NCBI GenBank assembly: GCA_937967795.1
Contig: CALBSK010000036.1
Coordinates: forward strand, 1 to 6,003
Direction of reading: 5' to 3'
Length of the DNA: 6,003 nt
DNA from: an uncultured Alphaproteobacteria bacterium
Lineage (GTDB): Bacteria; Pseudomonadota; Alphaproteobacteria; UBA9655
Below are positions 1-6,003 of the stretch, piece after piece. Below the pieces are notes generated by a model that ran no database searches, was not told where the DNA came from, and saw only the letters and a program-made list of their open reading frames with translations. The stretch's first letter is position 1. Each line of letters opens with the position of its first letter. The position numbers were made by a program, and so were the translations under genes.

Positions 1-15
1 AAAAATGACATAATT

Positions 16-56
16 GTCATCCTGAGGAGCCCCTTTAGGGGCGAGCTCAGGATCTT
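16..56. repeat. Imperfect palindromic intergenic repeat (hairpin)
   Basis: An 8-bp outer stem pairs 19-26 (ATCCTGAG) with 46-53 (CTCAGGAT). A 5-bp inner stem pairs 29-33 (GCCCC) with 38-42 (GGGGC) around a TTTA loop, with GA opposite GAG as an internal bulge. The left half, GTCATCCTGAGGAGC, resembles a dispersed intergenic repeat that I recall from many bacterial genomes, including amoeba-associated alphaproteobacteria. Only one copy lies in this window, so dispersal cannot be shown here. The stem is followed by CTTCTTA, so it could also act as a weak terminator for a gene to the left of the window. Confidence 0.6.
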
Positions 57-82
57 CTTAAACCTTCAGAAGTCTCTTATCT

Positions 83-100
83 TATAGTGGAAATACTATA
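83..100 (+). promoter_or_regulatory. Possible -10 region within a small inverted repeat
   Basis: TATAGT (83-88) matches the TATAAT -10 box at five of six positions and would place a transcript start about 40 bases before the 137 start codon. It forms an inverted repeat with ACTATA (95-100) around GGAAAT. This could be an operator or merely chance in AT-rich DNA. I see no good -35 box at normal spacing; the nearest, TTAAAC at 58-63, has a 19-bp spacer. Tentative call. Confidence 0.25.
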
Positions 101-136
101 GAAGGATCAGTTCTTTGACAACGAGAGGATCTCATA

Positions 137-448
137 ATGAAAATAATTCAACTTTTTTTAATTCTTTCTTTCTTTTCCCTTGCTCCAGCTTCCTCAGAAA
201 CGATTTGCGCTACCTTGTCGCCCTGTGCAATTTGTCCTACGAAGGAAGATCCTAATCCTGCCGCACAGTACTGTCCCCAGGCGTGCCAAGCGCTTAACTG
301 TACCTGGAATGAAAATTGGAATTGTCCTTATGGTGTGGTCACCAACAGTAAAGTACCTCTTTCCCTAGGATGCCCCTCTGGGTGTGATGGCGTATGCTAC
401 TGTCAGTGTACATGCCCTGGACAACAATGCCCTGCCGGTTCTCAATGA
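137..448 (+). CDS. Small secreted cysteine-rich protein, unknown function
   Basis: This 103-residue protein is not one I recognise. Residues 1-18 form a clear export signal: K2, a hydrophobic core at about 3-15, then A16-P17-A18, which fits signal peptidase I cleavage before S19. The mature part of about 85 residues holds 14 cysteines, at 24, 30, 33, 46, 50, 55, 63, 79, 83, 87, 89, 91, 93 and 98, enough for up to seven disulfides. CP-x(2-3)-C recurs at 46-50, 79-83 and 93-98, and C87 to C93 alternate C-x-C. The start is supported by AGAGGA (124-129), seven bases upstream. It stands alone on its strand and converges with the ligase gene 35 bases away. Export to an oxidising compartment and a disulfide-stabilised fold are inferred. 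A metal-binding role cannot be excluded for the C-x-C run. Disulfide-rich host-directed effector, inhibitor-like domain and surface protein are all possible, and none is shown by the sequence. Confidence 0.72.
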   Translation: MKIIQLFLILSFFSLAPASSETICATLSPCAICPTKEDPNPAAQYCPQACQALNCTWNENWNCPYGVVTNSKVPLSLGCPSGCDGVCYCQCTCPGQQCPAGSQ

Positions 449-483
449 AGGGGATGATAAAACAAAAAATATGTCTTTAGGAA

Positions 484-1242
484 TTAAAATTCTTTCCACA
501 TCCACTTTCCTTTCTTTAAGAGGGGGCCATAAAGATCTTCTTCCAAGGAGATCTTTATGTTCTCTTCTTCCTCACGCGTAGGGGAGCGCGATAAAAAATG
601 AATTCGGGGCGCATGGGTTATGAGAGCAAGCGGTGTTTGTTCAGCGCCTTCTCCCATCGCAAAAACAGCTGCTGCAGCGAGGGCATCTAAATTATTAATT
701 TGAGTCACTCGAAGGTTTTTTCCAAAAACATCTGGCTTTCCGATGTAATTATATAAAGGGTCAAAGCCACACCAGCCTAAGGCTATCCCCGTGACTCCCC
801 TTCGAAGGGGGGTTGTATGACTATCTGTAATAAGGATGCCTAAGTGGTTAATGTGGTCTCTTTTCCGAAGATAGGTCCAAATCTGTGCGGCTGTTGCTTG
901 AATGGCCTCAGGATACAAAATATAGAAACCGTTTCCGTTCGATTCGTCAATTCCGGCCGATGGAAGGAGAATATTATCCGTAATAGTTAAGTAGATTCCA
1001 TAGCGGTTGTCTGTAGGTTCTTTTAGTATGGCATCTGCTTCTTGCCGGATAAGATCATATTTTTCCTTTACGGATTCTTGCGGGACAATGCGTCTTTGGC
1101 AAAGGCTGATAATTTTAGAGGTTATGGCAAGAATAGATTCTTCCTTTAAAGAAGGAACATAAGCATCCAGAATAGTAGTGATAAATTCTCCAACCCCTAT
1201 GGGATGTGTTTTTATGGCCTTAATCTGCATAGGGTTATCCAT
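484..1242 (-). CDS. CofE-like gamma-glutamyl ligase (FolC2-type candidate)
   Basis: The 252-residue product fits the F420-0:gamma-glutamyl ligase family (CofE, PF01996). Visible family motifs are LAITSKIIS (38-46), GIDESN (97-102), the TDSHTTPLRRGVTGIALG stretch (139-156), the GKPDVFGKNLRVT segment, and an Ala-rich helix ending AAAAVFAMGEGAE. D99 and D140 are candidate metal/GTP ligands by analogy with CofE. CofE adds glutamate to F420-0 using GTP, but nothing here suggests F420 metabolism. CofE homologues have been proposed to replace FolC (folylpolyglutamate synthase) in Chlamydia and Wolbachia, so folate glutamylation is the favoured inference. It is the last gene of the hflK-hflC-degP run, 44 bp after degP. 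The start is ambiguous: the ATG at 1242 has no clear Shine-Dalgarno sequence, while the ATG four codons later (1230) has a GGAT about seven bases upstream. The length looks complete and no catalytic region is missing. Confidence 0.85.
   Translation of the reverse strand: MDNPMQIKAIKTHPIGVGEFITTILDAYVPSLKEESILAITSKIISLCQRRIVPQESVKEKYDLIRQEADAILKEPTDNRYGIYLTITDNILLPSAGIDESNGNGFYILYPEAIQATAAQIWTYLRKRDHINHLGILITDSHTTPLRRGVTGIALGWCGFDPLYNYIGKPDVFGKNLRVTQINNLDALAAAAVFAMGEGAEQTPLALITHAPRIHFLSRSPTREEEENIKISLEEDLYGPLLKKGKWMWKEF
529..558. repeat. Perfect 10-bp inverted repeat inside the ligase 3' end
   Basis: ATAAAGATCT (529-538) is the exact reverse complement of AGATCTTTAT (549-558), with a 10-base centre. 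Read on the + strand, C540-G547 and a U539-G548 wobble extend the stem to 12 bp with a UUCCAA loop; the minus-strand RNA lacks that extension. On the + strand the stem is followed by GTTCTCTTCTTCC, pyrimidine-rich but without a clean T run. It lies about 80 bases past the stop of the small secreted gene and could end that transcript from within the opposing gene. This is a hypothesis only. Confidence 0.45.
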
Positions 1243-1286
1243 GAATGCTTTGTCTTAATACGAACGACTAAACCATCAACACCTCA

Positions 1287-2777
1287 TCACGGTGCTGTTT
1301 CTTCAGGAATGAGTTTGATCGATACGTAACGTGATTCACCATCGCGATTAATAAGAAGAAGAGCGGATTTTCGATTCTCTTTCTCAGCTTTTTTAAGGTA
1401 ATCCACGATATTCTGAGGCGTTTTAACTTCTTCTTGGCTGATTTCCATGATGATATCTCCTGCGCGGATACCTTTTTCTGCAGCTGAACTCTTAGGATTT
1501 ACATCAACAACCAGCACACCTTGCGTATCTTTAGAGATATCAAAGCGTTGACGAATATCTTCTGTCAGAGGCTGTAAGGTCATCCCATGAACCTCAATGC
1601 CCTTTGTAAGTTCCTTTCCCCCTTCAGGAGAAGGAATAACGCCGACTTCTTCTGCTTCTTCATATTCGCCAATTCGCACAGCAATTGAAAGAATCTTACC
1701 CTTACGCCAAAGGGTGATAGGGATTTGAGTTCCCACCGCGACATCTCCTACAATCCTTGGTAGACTTCGGTAATCTTTAACTTCTCTATCTCCCACCTTC
1801 AAAATAACGTCGCCCGTTTGAAGTTTTGCTTTGGCCGCAGGGCCGTCCTTTACTACACTGCCCACAAGAGCACCCTTTAGATCTTTAAGCCCTAAGCCTT
1901 CCGCAATATCTTCTGTAACGGGCTGAATATGGACACCAAGCCATCCTCGTTTCGTGCGGCCATACTGGCGAATTTGACTGACAACTTTTTTTGCAATTTC
2001 AGAGGGAATCGCAAAGCCTATTCCGACGCTTGCGCCCGTAGGGGTAAAGATGGCTGTGTTTACTCCAACAACTTTCCCTGCCATATCAAACATGGGACCT
2101 CCCGAATTACCCAAATTAATGGAGGCGTCTGTTTGAATATAACCCTCAATAAAGTCCCCAGAACGACCACGCTCACCAATGTCTCGGGCAAGATGAGAAA
2201 CGATTCCTGTCGTTACTGTGCCGCCAAGGCCAAAAGGATTGCCAATCGCAACGATCTGATCACCTGTGCGAAGTTTTTCTGAATCCCCCCATTGAACGAA
2301 AGGAAGCTTTTTATCAGTGTTTATTTTTAAGAGGGCAATATCTGTACGTCGATCCCGGCCTACCAATGTTGCTTTAAGTTCTGTATTATCATTTAATGTT
2401 ACGGTGATTTGATCAGCATCAGCAACCACGTGATTATTGGTAACAATGTATCCCTCAGCATCAATAATAAATCCGGACCCTAATGCGGTCGTATTTCGAG
2501 GGCCGTCTGGTTGCATACGATCTAAAAATTCTTTAAAAAAATCTTCAAGAGGAGATCCTTTGGGAAAAGGCATATCTAGGGGAGATTGGCTCGATTCACC
2601 TCGTCCTCGAACGAGAGTTGTGGTTGAAATATTAACAACAGCTGGTAAAAGAGGTTCAACCAAATCTGCAAAACTGTAACCCGTTATAGGTGAAGGATTT
2701 GCAAAAATTGCTCCCTCTAAATTTATGAATAATCCAAAAGTTAAAACAGTTCTTGTTAAAAACGATTTAAACGACAT
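1287..2777 (-). CDS. degP: Periplasmic DegP/HtrA-family serine protease
   Basis: The 496-residue product is a full-length DegP/DegQ-type (S1C) protease/chaperone that handles misfolded envelope proteins in the periplasm. Residues 1-26 form a signal peptide (core FLTRTVLTFGLFINL, likely cut after A26 in AIFA-NP). The trypsin-like domain spans about 35-270 and carries the complete triad: H116 in TNNHVV, D146 in RTDIALLKI and S225 in GNSGGP. Two PDZ domains follow: PDZ1 at about 278-370, beginning GWLGV, and PDZ2 at about 392-490. The residue before GNSGGP is L222, where many homologues have P or R, which is not damaging. The start is supported by AAGGAG, ten bases upstream and overlapping the hflC stop codon, so the two genes are probably translationally linked. 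Placement right after hflKC is common in alphaproteobacteria. DegP, DegQ and MucD cannot be told apart securely; the symbol is used loosely. Confidence 0.96.
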   Translation of the reverse strand: MSFKSFLTRTVLTFGLFINLEGAIFANPSPITGYSFADLVEPLLPAVVNISTTTLVRGRGESSQSPLDMPFPKGSPLEDFFKEFLDRMQPDGPRNTTALGSGFIIDAEGYIVTNNHVVADADQITVTLNDNTELKATLVGRDRRTDIALLKINTDKKLPFVQWGDSEKLRTGDQIVAIGNPFGLGGTVTTGIVSHLARDIGERGRSGDFIEGYIQTDASINLGNSGGPMFDMAGKVVGVNTAIFTPTGASVGIGFAIPSEIAKKVVSQIRQYGRTKRGWLGVHIQPVTEDIAEGLGLKDLKGALVGSVVKDGPAAKAKLQTGDVILKVGDREVKDYRSLPRIVGDVAVGTQIPITLWRKGKILSIAVRIGEYEEAEEVGVIPSPEGGKELTKGIEVHGMTLQPLTEDIRQRFDISKDTQGVLVVDVNPKSSAAEKGIRAGDIIMEISQEEVKTPQNIVDYLKKAEKENRKSALLLINRDGESRYVSIKLIPEETAP

Positions 2778-2791
2778 TTTTATGCCACTCC

Positions 2792-3649
2792 TTACCGATT
2801 CAAATACTTAAAAAAATCCTCTTTCGTAGAGAGAATAAAGGTTGTCGTTTCATTATTCAAGGCCACTTTGTAAGCATTTAAGGAACGATAGAAGTCATAG
2901 AAACGACCATCTTTTCCATAGATTGAGGCTGCTTTTTCAGTCACATATGCATCCCCTTGCCCGCGAATGATTTCACTTTGCTTAGTTGCTTCTGCTAAAA
3001 TAATGGTACGTTCTTTATCAGCCGTAGCTTTTATTTCTTGAGCCATTTCATCGCCGCGGGATCGAAATTCTTGAGCTTCTTGCTTTCGTTCACTGATCAT
3101 GCGGTTGAAAATGGCTTCGCTGTTTTCGGCGGGCAGATCCGTACCGCGCAACTGTAAATCAACAACTTCAATACCAAAAGCTTTCGCGGCCGTATTCATC
3201 TGATCTCGGATAGATTTCGAAATTTCCGCTCTTTTAGGAGAAAGCACATCCGTTAGTTTGACTTGTCCCAAGACACTCAAAGCGATGGATTGATTGAGAA
3301 TGCGCAAACGTTGTTCAGCCCCTTCTTCATTCATTACCGTTCGATAAAAAAGAGCCGGATCCACAATGCGATAGCGGGCGAATGTATCCACCAAAAGACG
3401 CTTTTGATCTGCTAATGTTGCAGGAATTGAGGCAAGATCAAAATCTAAAATGCGATTGTCATAATTTCGAACATTTTGAAGAAAAGGAATTTTTACATAA
3501 AGGCCGGGTTCTTTGATGACTCGGATTAATTTACCGAACTCAAGAACAAGTGTTTGCTGAGTTTGTTGAACAGTGAAAAGAGATCCCATCAAAATGCCAA
3601 AAAGGACAAGGATCGGGATTGAAAAAACGATAAATGATTTAGAGTTCAT
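2792..3649 (-). CDS. hflC: HflC, SPFH-domain modulator of FtsH
   Basis: This 285-residue protein has one N-terminal membrane segment (about 5-27, FIVFSIPILVLFGILMGSLF) followed by an SPFH/Band 7 domain. Family marks are VQQTQQTLVLEFGK just after the membrane, EPGLYVKIPF, and the ELRGTDLP-like stretch LQLRGTDLPAE. A long charged helical region follows (FNRMISERKQEAQEFRSRGD), ending in the AEATKQSEIIRGQGDA segment typical of HflC. With HflK it forms the large membrane assembly that surrounds and restrains the FtsH protease; most of the protein lies on the periplasmic side in the E. coli model. The start codon overlaps the hflK stop (ATGA, 3646-3649), with GGAGG seven bases upstream, so co-translation with hflK is expected. 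The length is slightly below the common 290-330 residues, but both ends look intact. Confidence 0.96.
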   Translation of the reverse strand: MNSKSFIVFSIPILVLFGILMGSLFTVQQTQQTLVLEFGKLIRVIKEPGLYVKIPFLQNVRNYDNRILDFDLASIPATLADQKRLLVDTFARYRIVDPALFYRTVMNEEGAEQRLRILNQSIALSVLGQVKLTDVLSPKRAEISKSIRDQMNTAAKAFGIEVVDLQLRGTDLPAENSEAIFNRMISERKQEAQEFRSRGDEMAQEIKATADKERTIILAEATKQSEIIRGQGDAYVTEKAASIYGKDGRFYDFYRSLNAYKVALNNETTTFILSTKEDFFKYLNR

Positions 3650-4746
3650 TGAATGTCCTCCACGGGCTTAGCTTTCTTGAGTTTAAGTTCAGGAAGAGGG
3701 AGATAGGGTAAAATCCCTTGGCTTTTTTCTCCATCAATAAGGAGTTTTTGAGCCGCTTCTAAAATGGATTGCATTGTGTCTAAATAAAGGCGGTTTCGTG
3801 TGATGTCAGGTGCCTTTAGATATTGGTCAAGAACCAGTTGGAAACGCGAGGTTTCTCCATCTATATCTGCCATAACTTTAGCTTTATAGGCCTCTGCATC
3901 TTGAATAATTTTCTTGGCCTGTCCTCGTGCGACAGGCACGATAGAATTCGTATAAAATTCGGCTTCGTTGCGCTTTCTTTCCATATCCGCTTTTGCTCGC
4001 TGAACATCCAGATAAGCATCCATGACTTTAGTTGTGGGAGGCGTCACCTTTAAAAGCTCAACCTGAGAAACTTCAATGCCAAGTTTATACTCGTCTAATA
4101 ACTTTTGGAGCATTTCCCTCAACAGGATATTAATTTTACTCCGCCCTTCTGAGAGGATTTGAGCAATGGGTGTTTGGGCAATGACTGAGCGAACAATACT
4201 ATCGGCGGCAGCCCTTATGGTTGTTTCCGGAGATTTTACATTAAATAAAAAATCTCCCAAATTTTTTATGCGCCAGTTAACAGCAAACTGTACGTCAACA
4301 ATATTTTCATCTCCTGTTAACATTAACGCTCCTTCACCACTTAGATTACTTGTGGATGGCTGATTAGCGTTTGTATTTGTAAGGATATTAATGGCCGTTA
4401 CATTGCGAATAAAAGCTGTTTCGATAGGAGTGGGGAGATGATAATTAAGTCCTGGATCTGTTGTGCGAACCCACTTTCCAAAACGCAATATGGCAGCTTG
4501 CTCATCTTGTTGAACGGTATAAATGCCGGTGAGAAGCCATAAAAAAAAGACCCCGCCTGCAATATACCATAAGGTACGTACGTTTCCCTTCCCTCCTTTT
4601 GGGAAAAAGGTTTTTAATTTGTCTTGACTTTTTTTTAAGAGTTCTTCGATGTTGGTTCCTTCATTTTCACCCCTCTTGGGTCTTTTAGACCAAGGATTAT
4701 TCTCTCCTCGCCCCCATGGACCTTCATCATCATCTTTAAAGCTCAT
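3646..4746 (-). CDS. hflK: HflK, SPFH-domain modulator of FtsH
   Basis: The product has 366 residues from the ATG at 4746. An in-frame TTG at 4809 would add 21 residues, but it falls on the -35 box of the likely promoter and lacks a Shine-Dalgarno sequence. The 4746 ATG has AAGGAG nine bases upstream and gives the typical HflK N-terminus with DDDEGPWGRGENNPW. A charged cytoplasmic segment (about 20-57) leads to one membrane span (about 58-78, TLWYIAGGVFFLWLLTGIYTV). The SPFH/Band 7 domain follows, starting VQQDEQAAILRFGKW, with DPGLNYHLPTPIE, then GDENIVDVQFAVNWRI and VTPPTTKVMDAYLDVQRAKADMER, and a long helical stalk. It partners with HflC in the complex that controls FtsH access to membrane substrates. 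It is the first gene of the operon. Confidence 0.96.
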   Translation of the reverse strand: MSFKDDDEGPWGRGENNPWSKRPKRGENEGTNIEELLKKSQDKLKTFFPKGGKGNVRTLWYIAGGVFFLWLLTGIYTVQQDEQAAILRFGKWVRTTDPGLNYHLPTPIETAFIRNVTAINILTNTNANQPSTSNLSGEGALMLTGDENIVDVQFAVNWRIKNLGDFLFNVKSPETTIRAAADSIVRSVIAQTPIAQILSEGRSKINILLREMLQKLLDEYKLGIEVSQVELLKVTPPTTKVMDAYLDVQRAKADMERKRNEAEFYTNSIVPVARGQAKKIIQDAEAYKAKVMADIDGETSRFQLVLDQYLKAPDITRNRLYLDTMQSILEAAQKLLIDGEKSQGILPYLPLPELKLKKAKPVEDIQ

Positions 4747-4755
4747 TCTTAACGG

Positions 4756-4761
4756 CTCCTT
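4756..4761 (-). promoter_or_regulatory. hflK ribosome binding site that decides the start
   Basis: AAGGAG on the minus strand (4761 to 4756), nine bases before the ATG at 4746, is a near-perfect Shine-Dalgarno sequence. Its presence, together with the promoter just upstream, excludes the longer TTG-initiated reading of hflK. Confidence 0.85.
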
Positions 4762-4788
4762 TTCATTCACTCGAATGTTAAGTATAGA
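4760..4788 (+). promoter_or_regulatory. Possible mrp promoter, sharing the -10 with hflK
   Basis: On the + strand, TTTTCA (4760-4765, weak -35) and TATAGA (4783-4788, -10) are 17 bp apart. The start would lie near 4795, about 28 bases before the mrp ATG. The -10 overlaps the opposite-strand hflK -10 over 4783-4786. The -35 matches consensus at only four of six positions, so this is weaker than the hflK promoter. Confidence 0.4.
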
Positions 4789-4809
4789 TGATTTAACCCT
4801 TTTAGGCAA
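4781..4809 (-). promoter_or_regulatory. Probable sigma-70 promoter of hflK-hflC-degP-ligase
   Basis: On the minus strand, TTGCCT (4809-4804, -35) is followed after exactly 17 bp by TATACT (4786-4781, -10). Each box differs from consensus at one or two positions (TTGACA, TATAAT). Transcription would start near 4774, leaving a leader of about 28 bases that contains the AAGGAG of hflK. No sigma-32-like heat-shock box was seen. Confidence 0.7.
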
Positions 4810-4822
4810 TTAGGATGGTGCC

Positions 4823-5866
4823 ATGTCTCTTGAACGTCAAATCAATAATACTCTTAAAACTCTTGTCGATCCTTTGTCACAGAAAGATATCTTCACAGGG
4901 GGCGTCTTGCAAGGATTAACGATTACACCTTCTGGGAAGGTTTCCTTCACTTTAGAAATCAATACAGAATATATGAATGAAGGGATAAAGCTTAAAGAAA
5001 AAGCCCTCTCTCTTATAGAAAAAATTCCCGGAGTGTCTTCGGTTCATATTGTTCTTACAGCTCAACGTCAGACTAAACCTCTGCCGCTTGCGAAAAACGG
5101 AATTCCTGGAATTAAACATATCCTTGCGGTTGGTTCAGGAAAGGGTGGAGTTGGAAAATCGACGACAGCTGTTAATTTGGCCTCAGCTCTTCAACAACTA
5201 AATTTAAAGATCGGTATTTTGGACGGAGATATTTACGGCCCTTCTCTGCCTCGTCTTTTAGGGGTAAACCAAAAACCAACATCAAAAGACGGAAAGACGA
5301 TAAATCCAATAGAAGTTTATGGCCTTAAGTGTATGTCGATCGGATTTATGATTGCCGAAACTCTACCCACTCTTTGGCGTGGTCCTATGGTGCAGAATGC
5401 CTTTCAGCAAATGCTTCGTCAGGTTAAGTGGGGAGAGCTTGATATTCTTATCATTGATTTGCCCCCCGGCACAGGCGATATTCATCTTACGCTCACGCAA
5501 AGCGTTTTATTATCAGGTGCAATTATTATCTCAACTCCTCAAGATCTTGCTTTAATGGATGCCCGAAAAGGACTTGAGATGTTTAGGAAGGTGGGCGTCC
5601 CTATCTTGGGATTTGTGGAGAATATGAGCTATTTTATTTGTCCTCATTGTAGCGGACGATCTGAAATCTTTGAACATGGGGGCGTTCATAAAGCAGCTCA
5701 GGCTCTTGACGTCCCTCTTTTGGCTGAAATCCCTCTTCATATGGCCATTCGTGAAGCTTCTGAAAAAGGGAGGCCCCTTATTCTGTCTGACCCATCTTCT
5801 TTGGAGGGTAGTTGTTATCACAAACTTGCTCAAACTGTTTGGAGAAATCTTAAAGCATCTTTCTAA
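4823..5866 (+). CDS. mrp: Mrp/ApbC (NBP35-type) Fe-S cluster carrier ATPase
   Basis: The 347-residue product has the usual Mrp layout. Residues 1-83 are a MIP18/FSCA-type domain (formerly DUF59). A P-loop ATPase domain begins near residue 98 with GSGKGGVGKSTT (104-115), the deviant Walker A motif with K107 and K112. DGDIYGPSLP (134-143) and DLPPGTGD (212-219) follow, and the CPHC pair (C273, C276) in the ENMSYFICPHC segment (266-276) would bridge a labile Fe-S cluster in a dimer. Mrp proteins bind and transfer Fe-S clusters to apoproteins in the cytoplasm. All key residues are present and the length is normal for the family. The DPE motif often seen at the start of the FSCA domain is DPL here (16-18). 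AGGA (4812-4815) lies seven bases before the ATG. It is divergent from hflK and alone on its strand in this window. MinD and ParA are excluded by the N-terminal domain and the CPxC pair. Confidence 0.96.
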   Translation: MSLERQINNTLKTLVDPLSQKDIFTGGVLQGLTITPSGKVSFTLEINTEYMNEGIKLKEKALSLIEKIPGVSSVHIVLTAQRQTKPLPLAKNGIPGIKHILAVGSGKGGVGKSTTAVNLASALQQLNLKIGILDGDIYGPSLPRLLGVNQKPTSKDGKTINPIEVYGLKCMSIGFMIAETLPTLWRGPMVQNAFQQMLRQVKWGELDILIIDLPPGTGDIHLTLTQSVLLSGAIIISTPQDLALMDARKGLEMFRKVGVPILGFVENMSYFICPHCSGRSEIFEHGGVHKAAQALDVPLLAEIPLHMAIREASEKGRPLILSDPSSLEGSCYHKLAQTVWRNLKASF

Positions 5867-6003
5867 ATGAGTCTCCTCTTCTTTTTTCTTTATCATAGTA
5901 CACAATTTTTGGTTTTCCTTAATTATTTCCTGCAATTTACTGTTTACCTTATACTTGTTTTCTTCTCCTTCTTTATTTTTTCTTTCTAAAACAATAGTTT
6001 CTC
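5867..6003. other. Pyrimidine-rich AT-rich intergenic tail, no gene supported
   Basis: After the mrp stop the + strand becomes very poor in purines, with many runs such as TCTTCTTTTTTCTTT. No convincing hairpin terminator for mrp was found; the T runs could support rho-independent release only if paired with a stem, which is lacking. On the minus strand one frame is open from the right edge through this stretch and on to 5552 inside mrp, and it is rich in Lys and Glu. This is more likely a consequence of base bias than a gene. Confidence 0.5.

Noticed and set aside
115..120. Consensus TTGACA as a -35 box for the small secreted gene
   Set aside because: The matching -10 would fall at about 138-143, inside the gene, and reads TGAAAA. 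The position is too close to the start codon.
449..483. Intrinsic terminator for the ligase operon
   Set aside because: The minus strand has a T-rich stretch (ATATTTTTTGTTTTA), but the only stem before it is a four-to-five-bp AT hairpin (GAATT/AATTC) too weak and too distant to call.
384..581. Second + strand frame overlapping the end of the small secreted gene
   Set aside because: It overlaps both the cysteine-rich gene and the ligase gene, has no signal or family features, and has no good ribosome binding site.
1929..2282. Open frame on the + strand inside degP
   Set aside because: It lies antisense to the conserved protease and PDZ1 region, has no recognisable domain, and every base is explained by degP.
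4747..4809. A longer hflK beginning at a TTG at 4809 (21 extra residues)
   Set aside because: The TTG lies in the -35 box of the likely hflK promoter, has no Shine-Dalgarno sequence, and the extra residues do not look like HflK. The ATG at 4746 has AAGGAG at good spacing.
1..6003. CRISPR arrays, tRNA or rRNA genes, insertion sequences
   Set aside because: No regularly spaced direct repeats, cloverleaf-like segments, rRNA signatures, transposase motifs or terminal inverted repeats with target duplications were seen.

Overview
The window looks like part of a host-associated alphaproteobacterial chromosome. Gene content and order (mrp divergent from hflK-hflC-degP) are alphaproteobacterial. The modest GC, a palindromic intergenic repeat, a small cysteine-rich secreted protein and a CofE/FolC2-type ligase without any F420 context point to an intracellular lineage such as Holosporales or Rickettsiales. 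That placement is inferred from memory of these families; no search was run.

Layout. Bases 1-136 are intergenic and hold an imperfect hairpin repeat (about 16-56) and a possible promoter. A small + strand gene (137-448) encodes a 103-residue exported protein with 14 cysteines. It converges on a four-gene minus-strand cluster transcribed right to left: hflK (4746-3646), hflC (3649-2792), a degP/htrA-type protease gene (2777-1287) and a cofE-like gamma-glutamyl ligase gene (1242-484). hflK and hflC overlap by ATGA. The Shine-Dalgarno sequence of degP overlaps the hflC stop codon. The ligase gene follows after 44 bp. A 76-bp divergent spacer (4747-4822) separates hflK from mrp (4823-5866, + strand), an Fe-S carrier ATPase. 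The last 137 bases are AT-rich and strongly pyrimidine-rich on the + strand, with no convincing gene.

How the genes work together. HflK and HflC form the membrane SPFH complex that restrains the FtsH protease, and DegP is the periplasmic protease/chaperone, so the core of the operon is an envelope protein quality-control unit. The last gene is metabolically unrelated; its best-motivated role is addition of glutamate to folate. Mrp serves Fe-S cluster delivery. The hflK promoter is well formed, and the possible mrp promoter shares its -10 bases on the opposite strand.

Most of the window is ordinary housekeeping. The cysteine-rich secreted protein is the least explained item and the best candidate for something undescribed. 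The CofE-like gene is the second.
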